Origin: an uncultured Croceitalea sp.
GTDB taxonomy: Bacteria; Bacteroidota; Bacteroidia; Flavobacteriales; Flavobacteriaceae
Direction: 5' to 3'
Length of the DNA stretch: 33,634 nt
Assembly (NCBI GenBank): GCA_937969515.1
Contig: CALBVX010000001.1
Coordinates: forward strand, 1 to 33,634
Positions 33,584-33,634 of this stretch are shown here, piece by piece (within the stretch, counting starts at the first letter, position 1; every line of letters begins with the position of its first letter). The notes beneath the pieces were generated by a model. The model was not told the DNA's origin. It ran no database searches and saw only the letters and a list, made by a program, of their open reading frames with translations. The translations under genes were made by a program, and so were the position numbers.

Positions 33584-33634
33584 CCTGAGGTCGATATAAA
33601 ACCTTAACCTTTGTGCTCGAAATAACAACGAAAA

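Overview
The window looks like the chromosome of a member of the Flavobacteriia (Bacteroidota), probably a marine Flavobacteriaceae of the Maribacter/Zobellia type. The genus is a guess; the class is well supported. Evidence: an L36-S13-S11-S4-alpha-L17 run with a long basic L17 tail, promoters whose -7 boxes fit TAnnTTTG, absence of Shine-Dalgarno sequences, a sigma/FecR/TonB-receptor unit, DUF6090 and CarboxypepD_reg-like proteins, and surface-type lipoproteins. The DNA is moderately AT-rich.

Layout. 1-3236: the end of the ribosomal protein/RNA polymerase operon (rpmJ, rpsM, rpsK, rpsD, rpoA, rplQ) with a structured spacer before rpsD and a terminator after rplQ. 3266-10795: a plus-strand housekeeping block with carA, eno, a lone glycogen-synthase-like gene, gltA, and a pair of pentein-fold (arginine deiminase superfamily) enzymes, the second being CtlX. 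10792-14734: a minus-strand group of four genes (cytosolic unknown, DUF1648 membrane protein, SDR/DUF2867 protein, secreted CarboxypepD_reg-like protein). 14840-17448: argS coupled to a membrane-anchored MtfA/M90-type zinc protease. 17451-21520: a minus-strand cell-surface signalling unit of ECF sigma factor, FecR anti-sigma factor and TonB-dependent transducer, facing a divergent acidic repeat lipoprotein (21640-23406). 23551-25806: ffh and folD. 25878-29887: a tight three-gene operon of exported proteins (esterase-like lipoprotein, DUF1080 protein, Gfo/Idh/MocA oxidoreductase) that fits an envelope 3-keto-glycoside route. 29888-32398: an accessory patch with a REP-like palindrome, a DUF6090 gene, an attC-like imperfect palindrome, an orphan PD-(D/E)xK-like gene, a half copy of the palindrome and a frameshifted VOC (glyoxalase-fold) remnant. 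32399-33583: a di-haem cytochrome c peroxidase lipoprotein.

Most of the first 17 kb and 23.5-25.8 kb is ordinary core genome. The parts most likely to reward a second look are: (i) the sigma/FecR/receptor unit and its divergent lipoprotein, which carries four related beta repeats plus three lipocalin-like repeats and has no SusD partner; (ii) the cassette-like gene at 30992-31891 between two related palindromic elements; (iii) the three-gene keto-sugar operon; (iv) the triple hairpin ahead of rpsD. None of these was tested by a database search; family names come from motif recognition by eye.
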